The notes under the pieces are model-generated. The model was not told where the DNA came from and ran no database searches. It was given only the letters and a program-made list of their open reading frames with translations. A program made the translations under genes and the position numbers. From Hyphomicrobiales bacterium (GTDB lineage: Bacteria > Pseudomonadota > Alphaproteobacteria > Rhizobiales > Xanthobacteraceae), in the NCBI GenBank assembly GCA_017305715.1, contig JAFKKG010000024.1:1-64000 (forward strand): DNA of 64,000 nucleotides, given 5' to 3'. The first letter of the stretch is position 1, and each line of letters opens with the position of its first letter. Positions 36,450-46,210 of this stretch are shown here, one piece after another.

Positions 36450-37214
36450 TCAACCTGCCGTTATGCCGGCGTCCACCACCCACGCCGCGCCGTTGACATG
36501 GGCCGCCGCATCGGACGCCAGAAACGCGACGACATCGGCGATGTTTTCCGGCCGTCCATAGGGCGCAGAGCCCGCACGGCGAAAGTCCTGATGGTTACGG
36601 CTGGCCTGATCGTTCAACTCCCGGATCATGCGGGATTCGATCGGACCGGGAAGGATGGCATTGACCCGGATGCGCGTTCCCGTCACTTCCAGCGCGGCGG
36701 TCCGCGTCAGCCCCAGCACCGCATGCTTCGACGCGACGTATCCGGAAAGACCGGCGCGGCCGCGGATCGCTGACGTCGAGGCGGTGTTGACGATCGCGCC
36801 GCATCCGCGCGGTATCATCCTGGCCAGCACGTATTTCAACCCCAAGAAGACACCCTTCACATTGACCTGCAGCAGCCGATCAAAGATCTCATCCGGATAT
36901 TCGTGCAAGGGCGCGACGACGCCTTCGATGCCCGCATTGTTGGCAAAGATCCCGATCGGTCCGAACCCGACTTCGACGGCATCGACAAAGGCTTTGGTCT
37001 GCTCCGGGCTGCAAACATCGGCCCGCACGGCCATCGCCTTGCAGCCGGCCGTCTCGACCAGATGCGCGGTCTCGGCCGCCGCGCGCTCGTCGATATCGAC
37101 GATGGCGACGGCCTGGCAGGTCTGCGCCAGCCGCAACGCGATGGCGCGGCCGATATCGCCGCCCCCGCCGGTGACGAGCGCCACCGGCCGGTCCGCCTCA
37201 ACGACGGCCTTCAT
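36450..37214 (-). CDS. SDR-family oxidoreductase
   Basis: A 254-residue classical short-chain dehydrogenase. It has the cofactor motif VTGGGGDIGRAIAL, the NNAG motif, catalytic Ser in NTASTSAIRG and YVASK as the Tyr-Lys pair. Asp in IVDIDERAAA after strand 2 favours NAD(H). The start at 37214 overlaps the stop of the upstream binding-protein gene by 4 bases, so both are co-translated. It likely oxidises a hydroxyl group of the imported compound. Confidence 0.9.
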   Translation of the reverse strand: MKAVVEADRPVALVTGGGGDIGRAIALRLAQTCQAVAIVDIDERAAAETAHLVETAGCKAMAVRADVCSPEQTKAFVDAVEVGFGPIGIFANNAGIEGVVAPLHEYPDEIFDRLLQVNVKGVFLGLKYVLARMIPRGCGAIVNTASTSAIRGRAGLSGYVASKHAVLGLTRTAALEVTGTRIRVNAILPGPIESRMIRELNDQASRNHQDFRRAGSAPYGRPENIADVVAFLASDAAAHVNGAAWVVDAGITAG

Positions 37215-38455
37215 GATTTGAGGAAGTCGCAACCGCCCTCTTCCAGCGGCCGCCACGCTTCGGACGGCGGGATGGTCTTGATCAGCTTGTAATAGTCCCA
37301 GGGATATTTGGATTCCTCGGGCTTCTTGACCTCGAACAGATACATGTTGTGCAGCTTGCGCCCGTCGGCGCGAACGGTGCCCTTGCCGAACAGCGGATCG
37401 TCGGTCGGCAGCTTCTTCATTTCCTGAACCACGGCCTTGCCGTCGCTGGCTGCACCGAGCGCATCGACCGCTTTCAGGTAATGCAGGGTTGCGCCGTAGA
37501 CGCCGGCCTGCATGGCCGTCGGATAACGGTTGTTGTTGCGCGGCGCGAAGCGCTTGGCCCATTCGCGCGTGCCGTCGTTGAGATCCCAGTAAAAGGCCTC
37601 GGTGAACTGCAATCCTTGCGCGACCTTCAGCCCCAGCGAATGAACGTCGCTGAGATACAGCACGGTCGCGACCACGCGCTGGCCGCCCTGCGGGATGCCG
37701 AACTCGACCGATTGCTTGATCGAATTGATGGTGTCGCCGCCGGCATTGATCAATCCGATGACCTGCGCCTTGGAGCCCTGCGCCTGCAACAGGAACGAGG
37801 AGAAATCCTGACTGTTGATCGGGGTGCGGACCCCGCCGACAACCGTTCCACCCATTTTCTGGACGACGTTCTTGACTTCCGCCTCCATCGCGTGCCCGAA
37901 GGCGTAGTCGGCGGTCAGGGTGAACCAGCTCTTGCCGCCGCTGGCGACCACGGCACGCGCGGTGCCGTTCGACAGCGCGTAGGTATCGTAGCTCCAGTGC
38001 ACCAGATTGGGCGAACAGGCCTTGCCGGTCAGGTCCGACGATGAGGCGCCGGAGACCAGCAGCACCTTGTTGTTCTGCTGCACGAGGTTGCGGACGGCGA
38101 GCGCGACCGAGGAGTTCGGCACATCGATGATCGCTTCAACATTGTTGCGATCAATCCATTCGCGGGCAAGGTTGGCGCCGAGGTCGGCCTTGTTCTGGTG
38201 ATCGCCGCTGATCACTTCGATCGGGCGCTTCATCTTGTGCGGCCCGGCGAGGAAATCCTCGACCGCCATCTTGGCGGCTGCGACCGACCCCGGACCGGTG
38301 ACATCGGCATAGAGGCTCGACATATCCGTCAGCACGCCGAGGCGCAGCGGCGTGGTGTCGTCCGCCCGCGCCGCGGCGAAACCGCTGGCGCCTAACGCCA
38401 TCGCCGCGATGCCGGTCAATATCCGGCGGCGGTTGGATGCAAACAGTCCGTCCAT
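37211..38455 (-). CDS. Liv-type ABC transporter substrate-binding protein
   Basis: A 414-residue periplasmic binding protein of the branched-chain amino-acid/aromatic-acid type. The signal region RRRILTGIAAMALGASGFAAARA resembles a Tat or Sec signal. The mature fold shows LRLGVLTDMSSLYADVTGPG and VSGASSSDLTG. Such proteins in this group often bind benzoate-like acids or amides. No LivHMGF permease or ATPase genes are in the block, so it must use another transporter. GGGAGA precedes the ATG at 38455. Confidence 0.88.
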   Translation of the reverse strand: MDGLFASNRRRILTGIAAMALGASGFAAARADDTTPLRLGVLTDMSSLYADVTGPGSVAAAKMAVEDFLAGPHKMKRPIEVISGDHQNKADLGANLAREWIDRNNVEAIIDVPNSSVALAVRNLVQQNNKVLLVSGASSSDLTGKACSPNLVHWSYDTYALSNGTARAVVASGGKSWFTLTADYAFGHAMEAEVKNVVQKMGGTVVGGVRTPINSQDFSSFLLQAQGSKAQVIGLINAGGDTINSIKQSVEFGIPQGGQRVVATVLYLSDVHSLGLKVAQGLQFTEAFYWDLNDGTREWAKRFAPRNNNRYPTAMQAGVYGATLHYLKAVDALGAASDGKAVVQEMKKLPTDDPLFGKGTVRADGRKLHNMYLFEVKKPEESKYPWDYYKLIKTIPPSEAWRPLEEGGCDFLKS

Positions 38456-38545
38456 GGTGAAAATCTCCCTTGTGTCGGGCCCGGGCTCTTTGACCCGGTG
38501 CCGGTTATGAACGCCCGCGCGCATCCGGCGCACGGGCCGGTTTCG

Positions 38546-39340
38546 TTACGGAATAAGCCGTTCGATCAGGCGACGGTCTTCGACCTCGAAGCCACCGCCA
38601 TAGACGTCGGACACCATGAAGTGTGCGCCCAATATCTCCGGCGCGAGGTCTGCGATCGGATCGTATTGGCAGGGATGCAACGTCATCGTGCACCGCCCCG
38701 GCAATGGCGCCGAATATTTCAGCGGCGTGCGGCGGTAGGCGATGTCGGCATAGGCGGTTCCCAAATGTTCGGGATGCGGCAGGCGGCGTACGTGAATTTC
38801 GCCGCCGGGCTGCTCGTCGCCGTCGACGATACGAATGATCGGCGCTGATGGATCCGGGGTGAAACTGAAATCCGCCAGCGGAATGCCGCGGCGCCGGACC
38901 CAGCCCGAGATCGACCCGTCCGGACGCTCGTCGAACCCGTAATGGGTGTCCTTCTTGGTGTACCCGAACACCTCGCGGCCCGCGCAGATGCCCATCGGGT
39001 CGCTGCAATACATGAAGATGTGGGTTTCGGTGAACAGCCCCTTGTAGCGAACCGGCACCGTGATCATGAGATCGAACATCTGGCCGGCATGCACCGCCAT
39101 CGAGTGGCCGGGTGACAGCATGAAGCGGAAGGCGACGCGATCGCTGGCGATCTCGAACGGCGTATCCGCCAGCAGCTTGGCGATCTTGGGTGGCGCGACC
39201 CGCGTCATGATCTCGACCGTCCGCAAGCTGCATCCCCATTCCACCGGATAGGCCGGCGAATACGGCGGATTGACGCCGCTATTCGGCTTCAACTGGTAAT
39301 CGCCGAACATGCGGTGCTTCGGATCGTCCCGGTCGGTCAT
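38546..39340 (-). CDS. Acetoacetate decarboxylase family protein
   Basis: A 264-residue protein with the acetoacetate decarboxylase fold. The Schiff-base lysine region is GREVFGYTKKDTHYG. Members decarboxylate acetoacetate or act on other beta-keto and hydroxy acids, and several are aldolase-dehydratases rather than decarboxylases. It lies between the Liv-type binding protein and the PhyH gene on the same strand, with 41-bp and 90-bp gaps, so a shared pathway is likely. The true substrate is unknown. Confidence 0.82.
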   Translation of the reverse strand: MTDRDDPKHRMFGDYQLKPNSGVNPPYSPAYPVEWGCSLRTVEIMTRVAPPKIAKLLADTPFEIASDRVAFRFMLSPGHSMAVHAGQMFDLMITVPVRYKGLFTETHIFMYCSDPMGICAGREVFGYTKKDTHYGFDERPDGSISGWVRRRGIPLADFSFTPDPSAPIIRIVDGDEQPGGEIHVRRLPHPEHLGTAYADIAYRRTPLKYSAPLPGRCTMTLHPCQYDPIADLAPEILGAHFMVSDVYGGGFEVEDRRLIERLIP

Positions 39341-39381
39341 TGCAACTCTTTCCGTATTGTCTCAATCGGCGACGGCGCGGC

Positions 39382-40212
39382 TCAGCGCATCGCGGCGACA
39401 GGCGCGTTCTTCATCAGCACCTGCTGCTGATCGCCCATGACATGGGCGTGGAAGGCGATGGCGGCGTCGGACAGGTCGCGCTCCGGCACCTGTTCCGGTT
39501 CGAAATTGCCGAAGCGGTCGACGCCGCGAACCAGCGTGGCGCTGTCGCGCGTTCCGACGACTTGCCGGACATGGGTCGGCAGATAGCGGATGGCGAAGCC
39601 GATACGGCGTTTTGCCGACGGGTTTGGATCGGAGCCATGGATCAGCCGGACATGGTGCAGCGACATCTCGCCCGGCTGCAACGAGAGCATCACCGCCTTG
39701 CTGCCGTCGACGTCGACCGCGATCTCCTGCCCGCGCGTCAGCAGATTGTCGGCCGCGAAGGTATCCCGGTGGGCGACCTGTTCGAGCGTGTGGGTGTAGG
39801 GAATGACGCGCATCGCGCCGTTCTCGGCGGTGCTCTCCGACAGCGCTACCCAGGCGGTGACGATATCGGCGGGATCGAGGCCCCAATAGGTCGAGTCCTG
39901 ATGCCACGACACAAAGCCGGGATCGCGGGCTTCCTTGATGAAGAACGAACTGCTCCAGCACAGGATATCGGGGCCGATCACGCCTTCCACCGCATCCAGA
40001 ATGGCGGGGTGGCGGATCAAACTGTCCAGCCAGGTGAACAGCAGATGGCTCTTGTGGCGCATCGAGCCCTTCAGCACGCCGTGCGCCGCTTCATGCGCTT
40101 CGAGGTGGGTGCGAACGCGTGCGGCGTCATCGGCCGACATCACCCGGATCGGTGCGTAATAGCCGTGTTCGCGGTAGTGGGCGATCGCCGCCTCCGGAAG
40201 CCGTCCCATCAT
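39382..40212 (-). CDS. Phytanoyl-CoA dioxygenase (PhyH) family protein
   Basis: A 276-residue non-haem iron, 2-oxoglutarate-dependent oxygenase. The iron-binding HxD is in SWHQDSTYWG and the distal histidine in LHHVRLIHGSDPN, followed by the 2-oxoglutarate-binding arginine in KRRIGFAIRY. Members hydroxylate or halogenate small molecules, lipids or N-alkyl compounds. It appears to be the first gene of the minus-strand block ending with the SDR. Two adjacent ATG codons (40212 and 40209) compete; GAGGGA lies just before them. Confidence 0.86.
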   Translation of the reverse strand: MMGRLPEAAIAHYREHGYYAPIRVMSADDAARVRTHLEAHEAAHGVLKGSMRHKSHLLFTWLDSLIRHPAILDAVEGVIGPDILCWSSSFFIKEARDPGFVSWHQDSTYWGLDPADIVTAWVALSESTAENGAMRVIPYTHTLEQVAHRDTFAADNLLTRGQEIAVDVDGSKAVMLSLQPGEMSLHHVRLIHGSDPNPSAKRRIGFAIRYLPTHVRQVVGTRDSATLVRGVDRFGNFEPEQVPERDLSDAAIAFHAHVMGDQQQVLMKNAPVAAMR

Positions 40213-40392
40213 TCCCTCATTTCATATATGTTTTTACAATTGCATGTATGAAATCCGATTTTCCGGCTGAGTCAAGCGCGAATGGCTGCCGGGTTCCGCC
40301 AGGCGAACCAAAAAAGGCGGTGGCCCGAGGGCTACCGCCTTGCGACGCCGATGCGCGATCTGGTGGCCGCCTGAGGCGACCGGCGCAGGCGA

Positions 40393-41373
40393 TCAGAGCG
40401 CCTGCAAACCCAGCCGACCGAAAAGTTTGCGGTCGGCTTCGTTTTCCGGATTGCCTGCCGTCAGCAAGGTGTCGCCAACGAAGATCGAGTTGGCGCCGGC
40501 GAAGAAGCAAAGCGCCTGCATCTCGTCGCTCATGGCCGAACGGCCGGCCGACAGACGGACAAAGGATTTCGGCATCATGATGCGCGCAAGCGCGATGATC
40601 CGGATGAACTCGATCGGTGCAATGGGCGCGGCGTCGGCGAGCGGCGTCCCCGGAATCGGAATCAGCATGTTGATCGGAACGCTTTCCGGCGCTTCGGGCA
40701 AATTGGCCAGCGTCACCAGCATTTCGACGCGGTCGACCTCTTCCTCGCCCATGCCGAGGATGCCGCCGCAGCAGACTTTCATGCCGGACTGCCGGACATG
40801 TTCGAGCGTGTCGAGCCGGTCGGAGAAATTGCGGGTCGAGATCACCTTCGGGTAATAGCGCTCCGAGGTATCGATATTGTGGTTGTAGTAGTCGAGCCCC
40901 GCCGCGCTGAGGCGGTCCGATTGCTCGCGGTCCAGCATGCCCAGTGTCATGCAGGTCTCGAGACCGAGCCCCTTCACCGCGCTGACCATCTCGACGATGG
41001 CATCCATGTCCCGCGGCTTGGGATTGCGCCATGCGGCGCCCATGCAGTAGCGCGTCGCGCCGCCTTCCTTGGCCTTGCGGGCCTCGGCGACGACCTTTTC
41101 GACCTCCATCAGCTTGGAAGCAGGCAAGCCGGTCGAATGATGCGAGGACTGGCTGCAATAGCCGCAATCCTCGGCGCAACCGCCGGTCTTGATGTTGAGC
41201 AGCTTGCTCAACTGCACGCGATTGGGATCGAAATGCTGCCGGTGGATGGATTGCGCCTTGAACAGGAGATCGTTGAACGGCAACCGGTAGAGCGACCAGG
41301 CCGCCTCGCTGGTCCAGGCCGGCGAGGCCGCGGGTGGCGTCGTGGAAGTCGTCCCGGTCGTCAGTTCAAGCAT
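40393..41373 (-). CDS. bioB: Biotin synthase BioB
   Basis: A 326-residue radical-SAM enzyme. The 4Fe-4S motif CAEDCGYC (CxxxCxxC) is near residue 66. Other family signatures are [44 protein letters not shown] and LSAGR. It inserts sulfur into dethiobiotin to make biotin. The other bio genes are not adjacent. GGAGAGATGCA precedes the ATG at 41373. Confidence 0.97.
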   Translation of the reverse strand: MLELTTGTTSTTPPAASPAWTSEAAWSLYRLPFNDLLFKAQSIHRQHFDPNRVQLSKLLNIKTGGCAEDCGYCSQSSHHSTGLPASKLMEVEKVVAEARKAKEGGATRYCMGAAWRNPKPRDMDAIVEMVSAVKGLGLETCMTLGMLDREQSDRLSAAGLDYYNHNIDTSERYYPKVISTRNFSDRLDTLEHVRQSGMKVCCGGILGMGEEEVDRVEMLVTLANLPEAPESVPINMLIPIPGTPLADAAPIAPIEFIRIIALARIMMPKSFVRLSAGRSAMSDEMQALCFFAGANSIFVGDTLLTAGNPENEADRKLFGRLGLQAL

Positions 41374-41500
41374 TGCATCTCTCCGAAAGCATCGATTTCG
41401 GGATGCTCATCGCACGGCGACGCGACCGGGGCCAATCACGCTTTTTGCATTCCCGGAATACGGAATAAGGCAATGTTGACCGGGAGCCGGCGGCCGTATC

Positions 41501-41580
41501 ACTCTGCGATCCCACGGGTCGCGCTGTGATCCCAGGGGTCGAGCTGCGATCCCGGGGGTCGCGTTGCGATCCCGCACGGT
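41501..41580. repeat. Four tandem 20-bp repeats upstream of an SDR gene
   Basis: Four units of exactly 20 bases begin at 41501, 41521, 41541 and 41561, close to GCGCTGCGATCCCRGGGGTC. The fourth diverges at its 3' end. They lie between the divergent bioB and SDR genes and end 19 bp before the SDR start codon. They could be an array of protein-binding sites or a simple slippage product. Confidence 0.75.
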
Positions 41581-41599
41581 CGCGAAAAGGGAACCGAAC

Positions 41600-42379
41600 A
41601 TGCACGTCAAAGGCAAGGTCTGTGTCGTCACCGGGGCGGCTAGCGGGATCGGCGAAGCGGTAGCCCGCGCTTATGCCGAGGCCGGCGCGCGTGGCGTGGT
41701 CGTTGCCGACCTGAAGACCTCACGCGACAAGCTCGCGAAAGTCGCCGGCGATATTGACGGACTGGCCGTGACCGCCGACGTCGGCCTCGAAGAAGATGTC
41801 AAGGCGCTGATCGCGGCCGCCGAAGACAAATATGGCCCGGTCGACGTGTTCTTTTCCAACGCCGGCCTGTCGCGCAAGGGACAGGAAGGCGCGTCGGACG
41901 CCGACTGGGACATCAGCTGGCGGGTCCATGTCATGAGCCACGTGTTCGCGGCCCGCGTGCTGGTGCCGGGCATGCTCGCGCGCGGCTCAGGTTATCTGCT
42001 CAACACGGCGTCGGCCGCCGGTCTTCTGGCGTCGCTGAATTCGATGCCGTACGGCGTCACCAAGAACGCCGCGGTCGCGCTCGCCGAACACCTCGCCATT
42101 CAATATGGCGACCGCGGCATCCGCGTCTCCGTGCTGTGCCCGCAATCGGTACAGACCGGCATGACGACGCCCGGCCCCAGCGCCGCGCGGGTCGATGGCG
42201 TATTGCAGCCGCCGGAAGTGGCGCGGATGGTGCTCGAAGCGATGGAAGCCGAACGGTTTTTGATTCTGTCGCATCCGCAGGTCGCCGAATATATGCTGCG
42301 CAAGGCATCGAGCCGGGAGCGTTGGCTGTCCGGCATGCGGCGGCTGCGCGACAGGATCTATGGGACGCAGTCAGCCTGA
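41600..42379 (+). CDS. SDR-family oxidoreductase
   Basis: A 259-residue classical SDR with VTGAASGIGEAVARAYAEAG, FFSNAG and the catalytic YGVTKNAAVALAEHLA. The Asp in VVADLKTSRD indicates NAD preference. The substrate is unknown. The ATG at 41600 follows AAAAGGGAACCG, directly after the 20-bp tandem repeats. Confidence 0.88.
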   Translation: MHVKGKVCVVTGAASGIGEAVARAYAEAGARGVVVADLKTSRDKLAKVAGDIDGLAVTADVGLEEDVKALIAAAEDKYGPVDVFFSNAGLSRKGQEGASDADWDISWRVHVMSHVFAARVLVPGMLARGSGYLLNTASAAGLLASLNSMPYGVTKNAAVALAEHLAIQYGDRGIRVSVLCPQSVQTGMTTPGPSAARVDGVLQPPEVARMVLEAMEAERFLILSHPQVAEYMLRKASSRERWLSGMRRLRDRIYGTQSA

Positions 42380-42387
42380 TGGCTCGA

Positions 42388-43116
42388 TTATTTCTTGGGC
42401 GCGAACGGCGCCAGCAGCCCGGTGTAGTCCTTGGCGCCCGGCAACGCGTAGGACCCGCGCCGCGACGTCTTGAGTTTCAAGCCGACCAGCGCTTCCGCCT
42501 GCTTCACCGCAGCCGCAACGCCGTCGACGACGGGAACGCCGAATTTCTGCGACAGCTTGGCCGCCAGATCGGCCATTCCGGCGCAGCCGAGCACGATGGC
42601 CTCCGCGCCCTTGTCGAGCGCGCGGGAAATCTCGGCGTCGAGTTTTGCTTCCGCGCCGGAGCCCGGCTTTTCCAGATCGAGCACTGCGACATTGCAGGCG
42701 GTCACGGCAGCGCGCTCCGCAAAACCATAGCGCCGCACCAGTTCTTCCAGCGGCACGATCGAGCGCGGCAATGTCGTGACGACGCCGATGCGTTTGGCCA
42801 ATTGTCCCGCCGTCAGCAGTGCCGCCTCGCAAATCCCGACCACCGGAAACGGCGCCACCGATCGCGCCGCATCGAGGCCGGTGTCGTCGAAACAGGCGAT
42901 GATGCCGGCATCGGCGTCCGGCGCGTTCAACAAGGCGCGTATCAGGCCGGGAACGGCAAACGCCTCGTCGTAAAATCCTTCGATCGAAACCGGCCCCATC
43001 GACGACGTGACGTCCGATATCTCGGTCCCGGGCGCGGCGACCGCACGCGCGGCGTCACCGATGGTCTTCGTCATGGACGCGGTCGTGTTCGGATTGACGA
43101 TCAGGATTTTGGCCAT
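42388..43116 (-). CDS. Aspartate/glutamate/hydantoin racemase family protein
   Basis: A 242-residue protein of the Asp/Glu racemase superfamily. Two catalytic cysteines are visible, in GIIACFDDTGLDAARS and LGCAGMADLA, as in hydantoin racemase and arylmalonate decarboxylase relatives. The N-terminus KILIVNPNTTASMT is typical of the hydantoin racemase branch. No hydantoinase is nearby. It converges with the SDR gene. Confidence 0.85.
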   Translation of the reverse strand: MAKILIVNPNTTASMTKTIGDAARAVAAPGTEISDVTSSMGPVSIEGFYDEAFAVPGLIRALLNAPDADAGIIACFDDTGLDAARSVAPFPVVGICEAALLTAGQLAKRIGVVTTLPRSIVPLEELVRRYGFAERAAVTACNVAVLDLEKPGSGAEAKLDAEISRALDKGAEAIVLGCAGMADLAAKLSQKFGVPVVDGVAAAVKQAEALVGLKLKTSRRGSYALPGAKDYTGLLAPFAPKK

Positions 43117-43154
43117 GCGGCCTGAATAGCATCGGCTGTGCGCTTCTGCCAACG

Positions 43155-43850
43155 CTATCCTGCAATGATCCTGTCGGCCCACGCCGCGAATGCATCCAGC
43201 ACCTCGGTCATCACCTCGCGGTCGTTGCGGCCCGAACGCGCCAGCACGTGGAAGGAATGATCCGCCTCCTTGACCAGATGCAGTGTTGCCAGCTTCCCCA
43301 ATTTCTTGACCGCGGGCTCAAGCAGGCTCAATTCCGCCAGCGCGTCGCGCGTCCCCTGCAGGAACAGCATGGGGATGGCGACATCGGCGAGATGCCTGGC
43401 ACGGTCGCTGGAAGGTTTTCCGGCCGGATGCAAAGGAAAAGCAAAGAACGCGAGTCCGCGGACGCCGGGCAAGGCACTGGTCGCCTGCGCTTGCGACGTC
43501 ATCCGCCCGCCGAATGATTTGCCGCCCGCGATCAGCGGCAGCCCGCCGCAGCGCCGCGCGGCTTCCGCCACCGCGGCCCGTACGGCCGCATGCGCGACGG
43601 CCGGTGCATCCGGCCGCTTGCTGCCCTTTTCCATGTAGGGAAACTGGTAACGCAGCGTCGCCATGCCGCGCTCGGCGAGGCCCGCGGCAATCACTTCCAT
43701 TGACGCATGGGTCATGCCCGCGCCCGCGCCGTGCGCGAACACGTAACACGCGCGCGCCTGCGACGGTGTTGTCAGCAAGGCGGAGACCGTGTCCGCAGAG
43801 GCGATCTCGATTTGGAGCGGTTGCGCGGCGACGGCTTTCACATCGTCCAT
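43155..43850 (-). CDS. Alpha/beta hydrolase family protein (dienelactone hydrolase-like)
   Basis: A 231-residue hydrolase. The nucleophile elbow is GKSFGGRM (Ser near residue 113), and VKEADHSFHVL carries the catalytic histidine. The N-terminal YVFAHGAGAGMTH forms the oxyanion region. It resembles the KANL3/Tex30-like hydrolases widespread in bacteria. Cytoplasmic; substrate unknown. Confidence 0.83.
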   Translation of the reverse strand: MDDVKAVAAQPLQIEIASADTVSALLTTPSQARACYVFAHGAGAGMTHASMEVIAAGLAERGMATLRYQFPYMEKGSKRPDAPAVAHAAVRAAVAEAARRCGGLPLIAGGKSFGGRMTSQAQATSALPGVRGLAFFAFPLHPAGKPSSDRARHLADVAIPMLFLQGTRDALAELSLLEPAVKKLGKLATLHLVKEADHSFHVLARSGRNDREVMTEVLDAFAAWADRIIAG

Positions 43851-44152
43851 CCAAGCTGTGTCGGTTTGAGTCTACATTTCAGCTTCGGCACGCGCAAACG
43901 CGCCCCGCAATAATTTGCTTCAATCCCCTTCAGATCACATTTGAGAAGCGCATCATGGGATAGGATGGCGGGCAACTCGCTCCGGCAAAACGATCCGCCA
44001 GGCCGAAAACGGGTTCATGGACAGGCCCATGGCACGACTATAAGATGGCACGATATTTTATCGCACGTCAAAGGTGAGCACGTCTTTGGCGATTTTTTAA
44101 TGAGATGCGAATATTGCGCGCTTTGAAAGCGCAATTGATGAAGGGACCGGTC
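43851..44152. other. Non-coding gap before the dihaem cytochrome gene
   Basis: This 302-bp stretch is AT-rich towards its right end (TATTTTATC, GATTTTTTAA), where the promoter of the cytochrome gene probably lies. A small imperfect hairpin TTGCGCGCTTTG/AAAGCGCAA (44114-44134) sits just before the ribosome site. Nothing coding is seen. Confidence 0.4.
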
Positions 44153-46048
44153 ATGCGGGGCAGGACAAAGATTGTTATCGCAGCCTTGATCGTCGCCGCC
44201 GGCTATTCCGCCTTCAAGGACGACATCGCGCAACTCTGGGACGACCTTCACGTCAAGCTCGTCGAATATCCGCAGCCGAAGAAGACCGTCTGGCTCAACC
44301 AGGGTGTGAGCAAGGACGACCTCAACTGGTTCTATCATGCCGACCAGGGAACGCGGACCTTCGGCATGCCCTATGAGTGGTTCATGGCGCTGGAGCAGCC
44401 CGTCATCCCGTGGCTGATCTTGACCGATGCCGGCTCCTTCAACGATCCGGCCTATCTCGATCGCTACGGCTTCATTCGCAATACCATCCTGCCCCCCAAG
44501 AAGGACGAGAAGGAGATGCCGATCGGTTTCGCCAAGGGCGGCCCGATGCTGGATCCTTCCGGCGCGCCCTGGCGCAACCCGGGCAACAAGCAGGACATGC
44601 ACGGCATCGGCCTGACCTGCGCGGCCTGTCATACCGGACGGTTCACCTACAAGGACACCGCCGTCATCATCGACGGGGGACCGGCGCTGACCGATCTCCT
44701 GAAGCTGAAGCAGGGAATGGGCGTGGCATTGCTCTACACACGGCTGCTGCCCAGCCGCTTCAACCGGTTCGCCGAGAAAATCCTGGGACCGGATTCGACC
44801 GTGGCGGATCGCGAAACGCTGAAATACCAGATCGACCAGGTCCTCAATCAATACAAGGCGGTCAAGAACCTCGAACAGGCCGTTGCCTCCCAGAGCATCC
44901 AGGAGGGCTACGGGCGGCTCGACGCGCTGAACCGGATCGGCAATCAGGTGTTTTCACTGGACCTGAAGAAGCCTGAAAACTACGCGGGCTCCTCGGCGCC
45001 GGTGCATTACCCGCGCATCTGGAACACGCCATGGTTCGACTGGGTGCAATATAACGGCTCCATCATGCAACCGATGGTGCGCAATGCCGGCGAATCGCTC
45101 GGCGTATCGGCGGAGCTCAATCTCACGGACCCCTCGAAGGGCCTGTACAAATCGAGCGTGGACGTCGTCAACCTCAACAGGATGGAGCAGATCGTCGCCG
45201 GCAAACCGCCGAGCACGAAAGATGGCTATGGCGGCCTGACATCGCCGAGATGGCCGGAGGATATTCTGCCCAGGATCGATTGGACGTTGGCCAGCACGGG
45301 CGCCAAGCTCTACGAAGAACATTGTCAGGGATGTCACCGGCCACCGGTCACGAAATTCGAGCCGCCGCCGGCGAACCAGCCCCGGCCACCGGCCTCGCCC
45401 AACCCGGCCTATTTTGACTTCTCGAACAGGAAGGAATGGCGAACCAACGATATCGGCCAACAGGTCCGGATCATGGAAAACATTCCGATCTCGCATATCG
45501 GCACCGATCCGGCGCAGGCTGCGGACATGATGAACCGAACGGTCGCGCTTCCCGACAACCTCGGGCTCAAGGACGCCGCGTTCGCCCTCGCTCTCAAGGA
45601 CGTCGTCGCCAAGACCGTCAATTATATCTACGACCGGATGGATCCGCCCCTGAACAAGAAGCAGCGGGACGATTACGACGGCAACATGCCGAACGAAGTC
45701 CAGGGCAAGCTCGAATACAAGGTCCGCCCGCTCAACGGCGTGTGGGCGACGCCGCCTTATCTCCACAACGGGTCGGTGCCGACCATCGACGCGCTGCTCG
45801 GGCCGCCCGAAGATCGGCCGAAGAAATTCTACCTCGGCCACCGCGAATACGATCCGGAGAAGCTCGGTTACAAATACGATCCGCTCCCCAACGGCTTCGA
45901 ATTCGACACGTCGATTCGCGGCAATTGGAATACCGGACACGAATTCCGCGACGGGTATAGCAAGGACAAGGAGATAAAGGGCGTGATCGGCCCCGCTTTG
46001 TCCCGCGACGACCGCAAGGCGATCATCGAGTACCTCAAGACGCTCTGA
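44153..46048 (+). CDS. Dihaem c-type cytochrome of the DHOR/RoxA-like group
   Basis: A 631-residue exported protein with an N-terminal signal/anchor (KIVIAALIVAAGYSAF). Two haem c sites are present, CAACH near residue 160 and CQGCH near 400. The C-terminal LNGVWATPPYLHNGSVPTI stretch is characteristic of the cytochrome c peroxidase/MauG-like superfamily and especially of RoxA, the secreted rubber (poly-isoprene) dioxygenase; length also fits RoxA (about 650-680). It may therefore be an oxygenase rather than a peroxidase, acting in the periplasm or outside the cell. GAAGGGA precedes the ATG at 44153. A Baeyer-Villiger monooxygenase gene follows. Confidence 0.8.
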   Translation: MRGRTKIVIAALIVAAGYSAFKDDIAQLWDDLHVKLVEYPQPKKTVWLNQGVSKDDLNWFYHADQGTRTFGMPYEWFMALEQPVIPWLILTDAGSFNDPAYLDRYGFIRNTILPPKKDEKEMPIGFAKGGPMLDPSGAPWRNPGNKQDMHGIGLTCAACHTGRFTYKDTAVIIDGGPALTDLLKLKQGMGVALLYTRLLPSRFNRFAEKILGPDSTVADRETLKYQIDQVLNQYKAVKNLEQAVASQSIQEGYGRLDALNRIGNQVFSLDLKKPENYAGSSAPVHYPRIWNTPWFDWVQYNGSIMQPMVRNAGESLGVSAELNLTDPSKGLYKSSVDVVNLNRMEQIVAGKPPSTKDGYGGLTSPRWPEDILPRIDWTLASTGAKLYEEHCQGCHRPPVTKFEPPPANQPRPPASPNPAYFDFSNRKEWRTNDIGQQVRIMENIPISHIGTDPAQAADMMNRTVALPDNLGLKDAAFALALKDVVAKTVNYIYDRMDPPLNKKQRDDYDGNMPNEVQGKLEYKVRPLNGVWATPPYLHNGSVPTIDALLGPPEDRPKKFYLGHREYDPEKLGYKYDPLPNGFEFDTSIRGNWNTGHEFRDGYSKDKEIKGVIGPALSRDDRKAIIEYLKTL

Positions 46049-46210
46049 GACATGTTGCCGCGCAGGCTGGACCCGCTCCGGCCGCGCTGCAACACGTCCG
46101 TGCAATCCGTGACGATACGCAACCCGCCCATGCAGTGGCGCGATTGACGATTCCAGCGCTTTGGTCTGATGTAGGCGACGCTTTCGTGCGCATCGGAGAC
46201 CAACGCTTCC

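Noticed and set aside
44114-44134. Imperfect hairpin before the dihaem cytochrome ribosome site as a riboswitch or thermosensor
   Set aside because: The stem has a bulge and does not cover the Shine-Dalgarno sequence; there is no supporting structure.
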